Shown here in pieces: positions 61,901-64,000 of a DNA stretch of 64,000 nt (positions are counted from its first letter, which is position 1; the number at the start of each line of letters is the position of its first letter). The notes beneath the pieces were generated by a model. That model ran no database searches. It saw only the letters and a program-made list of their open reading frames with translations, and was not told the DNA's origin. The position numbers and the translations under genes were made by a program. The stretch comes from an uncultured bacterium (GTDB lineage Bacteria > Verrucomicrobiota > Lentisphaeria > Victivallales > UBA1829), in the NCBI GenBank assembly GCA_900549415.1, contig URNX01000007.1, positions 1 through 64,000 on the forward strand. Direction: 5' to 3'.

Positions 61901-62188
61901 GAGCGCGGTCTGTCCGCCGAGATTCGGCAGAAGAGCGTCGGGTTTCTCTTTCTGAATGATTTTTTCGATGCTGTCGACTGTGAGCGGTTCAATGTAGGTG
62001 TGATCCGCCATGCCCGGGTCGGTCATGATGGTTGCGGGGTTGGAGTTTACAAGGACAATTTCATAACCTTCCTTGCGAAGGGCCTTGCAAGCCTGGGTTC
62101 CCGAATAATCGAATTCGCAGGCCTGACCGATAATGATCGGACCGGAACCGATAATCAATACTTTGTGAATGTCCGTGCGCTTGGGCAT
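58979..62188 (-). CDS. carB: carbamoyl-phosphate synthase large subunit
   Basis: The 1069-residue enzyme makes carbamoyl phosphate for pyrimidine and arginine synthesis. The duplicated ATP-grasp halves are visible: first VLIIGSGPIIIGQACEFDYSGTQA with AEEFGYPVVLRPAYTMGGTGGG-like block, then IMILGGGPNRIGQGIEFDYTC with GYPVMVRPSFVLGGRGM. The C-terminal allosteric MGS-like domain includes LHELGFKLYATEGTSKFL. All domains are present. The small subunit gene carA is not adjacent. The ATG follows AGGAGGAAC and the leader is about 35 bases. Confidence 0.97.
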   Translation of the reverse strand: MPKRTDIHKVLIIGSGPIIIGQACEFDYSGTQACKALRKEGYEIVLVNSNPATIMTDPGMADHTYIEPLTVDSIEKIIQKEKPDALLPNLGGQTALNLSIELDEAGILSRNNVKVIGVDLNAIKRGEDRITFKETMKQLGIPMAKSEPCYSLEEAEKIAKEFGYPVVLRPAYTMGGTGGGIVYNVEELREVCSRGLDASMIHQVLVEECVIGWEELELEVVRDATGKKITVCFIENVDPMGVHTGDSFCVAPMLTVPESVQKRLQDYAYRIVDGVGIIGGGNVQFAHNPVDDRIIVIEINPRTSRSSALASKATGFPIASVSTRLAAGLDLKDIPYWRDGSLDRYTPSGDYVVVKFARWAFEKFAQAKDRLGTQMKAVGEVMSIGKNFKEAFQKAIRSLEIGRSGLGCVKKFEKLTAEELRTRIITPNSERYFQIYEALKKGVAVDDIVKLTKITRYFIEQMAELAALEIELQKHDFDTLSDELLIQAKRDGFSDKYLAALFSVSEKQIRDRRLALGVKAVFCAVPVSGVENAAYYYSTYAKDAKDEVAVTPNKKIMILGGGPNRIGQGIEFDYTCVHAAFALRDAGYESIMVNCNPETVSTDYDTSNKLYFEPLTVEDVLAIYEKEKPQGVIVQFGGQTPLNIAQQLKDAGVNILGTQPEGIRLAEDREYFRERMIALGIPQPESGISHSLEQAVELGRKIGYPVMVRPSFVLGGRGMAVIHDEETLKRYAVEAIQVSPEYPMLIDRFLDNATETEVDALSDGNETFVATIMEHVELAGIHSGDSACVLPPVTIPKKHLETIERYAAAIAKDFKVDGILNVQFAVCHDKVYIIEANPRASRTVPLVAKITGVPLARIATGLMLGKKLSDFAPLLERKCKNYYGVKEAVFPFNMFPEVDPVLGPEMRSTGEVLGIADSFDLAYFKSQKAANAPLPLEGSALVTVNRRDREYLLPIVQKLHELGFKLYATEGTSKFLDGHSIPNTVVNKLGEGRPDISDMIKNHDLQLIINTPKDRSEKLDDSYIRMMAIQQHIAYMTTIAAAVATVAGIAAARSNAILPKSLQEYQSGK

Positions 62189-62229
62189 GTGTTCCTCCTC
62201 TGTTTTTTAATTGCAGTAGTCGGAACCTA

Positions 62230-62257
62230 ACTATACACCCGAAACGGCGTTTTTCAA
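62230..62257 (-). promoter_or_regulatory. sigma-70 promoter for carB
   Basis: On the minus strand TTGAAA (62257-62252), a 16-base spacer and TATAGT (62235-62230). Confidence 0.68.
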
Positions 62258-62268
62258 ACATGCAAGAG

Positions 62269-62772
62269 CTATTTTCTTACGATTTCAGCGACTTTCGTCC
62301 AGAAATCCAGTTTCTGCCGGTATGTCAGCATCGCTGCTGCAGGGCTGGTCGAGGGAAGACGTTCGATCTGGAGACCGCGCTGAAACAGCGGAGCGTGGTA
62401 GCGTTTCAGAAAATTGAATGACGCCGTGCCGTTGCAGAAAATATGTGTAATGGTCGGCGTCCGTTCGATCAGTCCGGCAATATCGTTCGGAACCGGATCG
62501 GTGATTTTTGTATCCAGGCTTCCCGTCCGGCGACAGAACGCAAGCGTATCCCACAGAGCAATCCGGTTCTCGCCGAGTTTGCGCAGGCGCTCCGGATAGG
62601 GAAGATCGCGGGAGAAGCCGAACAGTTCTCCCATAATTTTCCAGAACGCATTCTGCGGGAAAGCGTAATACTGCTGTTGGCGCAGTGATTCCTCTCCGGG
62701 CATGGATCCGAGAATCAGGACTTTCGCCCCCGGGTAAACACTCGGGGGAAAGGATTGCTTCCGCTCTGTCAT
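62269..62772 (-). CDS. hypoxanthine-DNA (deoxyinosine) glycosylase, UDG superfamily
   Basis: The 167-residue enzyme fits the family 6 uracil-DNA glycosylase fold that removes deaminated adenine (hypoxanthine) from DNA. Signatures are LILGSMPGEESLRQQQYYAFPQNAFWKIMGELF near the start (as split blocks), ALWDTLAFC, THIFCNGTASFNFLK and the C-terminal LPSTSPAAA loop for DNA intercalation. Length is typical. It overlaps the YgiQ-like gene upstream by 4 bases, so the two are co-translated. Confidence 0.9.
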   Translation of the reverse strand: MTERKQSFPPSVYPGAKVLILGSMPGEESLRQQQYYAFPQNAFWKIMGELFGFSRDLPYPERLRKLGENRIALWDTLAFCRRTGSLDTKITDPVPNDIAGLIERTPTITHIFCNGTASFNFLKRYHAPLFQRGLQIERLPSTSPAAAMLTYRQKLDFWTKVAEIVRK

Positions 62773-64000
62773 TTTCTGCGATCCCGCTTGTCCTTCCAGT
62801 CGGGCTGACGGTAGCGGGAAGCGCGTTTCTTTTTCAGCATCTGAATCTGCGTCCGGCGGTCGCGGAGACCGCGATGGACTTCGATTTCCTCGCCTGTGTA
62901 GGGATTCTTTCCGCTGTAATACATTGCGGCGCCCATGGTCATCGGAAGCGGGATGTAGTCCTGCACCTGCTGCGGACTCCAGTGATGCGCTTCCAGGAAG
63001 TCGTCAACCACTTTCATTTCCTCTTCGGTGCAGCCGGGGAAGTTGGAGATGAAAAGCGGAATCAGATACTGTTCCTTGCCGATCTGTTTGTTGCATTTAT
63101 CGAACATTTTCATAAACGCTTCGAGCTCGCCCGGCTGTCCTTTGCGCATGAGATTCAGAACGCGCGGATGCAGATGTTCCGGGGCGACTTTAAGATGTCC
63201 GGATACATGGTTCCGGATGATCTCAAGCGTCAGTTCCGGTTGGCGGAGCGCAAGATCCAGGCGCATTCCCGAATTCAGGAATACTTTCCGGATCCCCGGC
63301 GATTTCATCGCCGTCTTGAGAAGCTTCAGCAGAGTGGAGCCGTCCGGAATGTAATTCTTGCACGGTTTCGGCCACATGCAGGAAATGCGGCGGCATTTTT
63401 CACACATTGAATGATCTGCGACCCTGTTGCCGAAGATATTGGAGGCGGCGCCGCCGATGTCGCTGATGATTCCATTGAATCCGGGCAGTTTTTTGATCCG
63501 CTCAATGCTGCGCATCACCGATTCCGGCGAGCGCGAGACTAGATGACGGGTCTGGTGCGAAACAAGACCGCAGAACGCGCATCCGCCCGGGCAGCCGCGG
63601 ACGGCGGGGACGGAGAACTTGACGCATTCATACGCGGGAATCGGCTCTTTGTAACTCGGATGCGGAGCCATGCCGTAGGGAAGCTCGCAAACGTGGTCGA
63701 GCTCCGCCTGCGAGAGCGGCGGATTCGGGCGTTCAAGAACAAGAAGGCGGTCGTTGTAACGTTGAATCATGCGGCGTCCGCACCACGGATTCATCTCCGC
63801 TTCCACCCTGCGCGTCTGTTCGAGAAGCGCGTCTTTATCCGAGCAGATCCGTTCATAGGAGGGGAGTTCCACGCAGCCGGACGCGTCGAATTCCTTCGAA
63901 GCGTTTCCGCCGAGAAACCGCGCGGTTCCGGGAATGCCGTCGAGCGGCTTGCCGTCGCGGATGCGGGTGTAGACTTCCAGCGAAGCCGTTTCGCCCATTC
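62769..64000 (-). CDS. YgiQ-family radical SAM protein (partial, runs off the window)
   Basis: Only the C-terminal portion (about 410 residues) is present; the reading frame is open to the window edge, so the gene begins beyond base 64000. It contains the radical SAM cluster motif RGCPGGCAFCGL, then a YgiQ-specific second cysteine cluster (MCEKCRRISCMWPKPCKNY) and APEHLHPRVLNLM, and ends in the basic tail after GEEIEVHRGLRDRR. UPF0313/YgiQ proteins are conserved but their reaction is unknown. It is coupled to the glycosylase downstream by a 4-base overlap. Confidence 0.93.
   Translation of the reverse strand, partial: MGETASLEVYTRIRDGKPLDGIPGTARFLGGNASKEFDASGCVELPSYERICSDKDALLEQTRRVEAEMNPWCGRRMIQRYNDRLLVLERPNPPLSQAELDHVCELPYGMAPHPSYKEPIPAYECVKFSVPAVRGCPGGCAFCGLVSHQTRHLVSRSPESVMRSIERIKKLPGFNGIISDIGGAASNIFGNRVADHSMCEKCRRISCMWPKPCKNYIPDGSTLLKLLKTAMKSPGIRKVFLNSGMRLDLALRQPELTLEIIRNHVSGHLKVAPEHLHPRVLNLMRKGQPGELEAFMKMFDKCNKQIGKEQYLIPLFISNFPGCTEEEMKVVDDFLEAHHWSPQQVQDYIPLPMTMGAAMYYSGKNPYTGEEIEVHRGLRDRRTQIQMLKKKRASRYRQPDWKDKRDRRK

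Noticed and set aside
1..64000. tRNA, rRNA, CRISPR array, insertion sequence or prophage
   Set aside because: Intergenic spaces are short and contain no cloverleaf, direct-repeat array, transposase or terminal inverted repeats that I can see.

Overview
The window reads as a chromosome segment from an anaerobic Gram-negative bacterium of the PVC superphylum, most likely Lentisphaerota (Victivallis-like). This is inferred from gene content, not from a search. A Gram-negative envelope is shown by Kdo synthesis (kdsA, kdsC), lipopolysaccharide export (lptB, lptA, an lptC-like gene) and an RND pump. Anaerobic fermentation is shown by adhE, two [FeFe] hydrogenase-type proteins, a glycyl radical enzyme and indolepyruvate:ferredoxin oxidoreductase. 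A DUF1559-type prepilin beside a sialate O-acetylesterase and a very large glycoside hydrolase is typical of Lentisphaerota. Coding density is high. I see no tRNA, rRNA, CRISPR array, insertion sequence or prophage. The only gene-free stretch over 300 bases is upstream of adhE.

Layout. 1-5257: XRE-cupin regulator, cytidine deaminase and an RND efflux pair, apparently transcribed with an upstream DUF1015 gene (to 6503). 6544-14222: divergent promoters, then an archaeal-type IMP cyclohydrolase (purO), a UvrD/PcrA helicase, a complete polar amino acid ABC transporter, lemA-DUF3137, signal peptidase I and an unknown membrane-anchored protein. 14225-18859: alanine/glycine symporter and the kdsA-kdsC-lptC-lptA-lptB operon. 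19013-25497: aminotransferase, DUF362 ferredoxin protein, groES-groEL, dnaK. 25674-34355: accessory carbohydrate and glycyl-radical region, with a frameshifted signal peptide on the hydrolase and two divergently oriented, 5'-truncated genes (activase and AraC regulator) abutting near 33660. 34425-42469: lactate permease, enolase, EI24 membrane protein, phosphoglycolate phosphatase, tsaD and a topoisomerase I with an unusual triplicated C-terminus.

42579-51586: Rrf2 regulator, MBL-fold protein, group B [FeFe] hydrogenase, NuoE-like ferredoxin, SpoIIE phosphatase, PAS-bearing sensory [FeFe] hydrogenase, a second small ferredoxin and adhE. The set looks like hydrogen/redox sensing joined to fermentative NADH disposal. 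52042-58781: iorA-iorB-paaK-ACT (aryl 2-oxoacid oxidation and CoA activation), then a lipoprotein, hisI and a murB-ddl fusion. 58979-64000: carB, a hypoxanthine-DNA glycosylase and the 3' part of a YgiQ radical SAM gene running off the window.

The most noteworthy items are the glycyl radical enzyme with a Cys-Trp-Asp active-site signature and a decapitated activase, the TopA C-terminal triplication, the sensory hydrogenase-adhE neighbourhood, the MurB-Ddl fusion, PurO in a bacterium, IorA without its ferredoxin domain, and a sigma-54-like promoter before dnaK.
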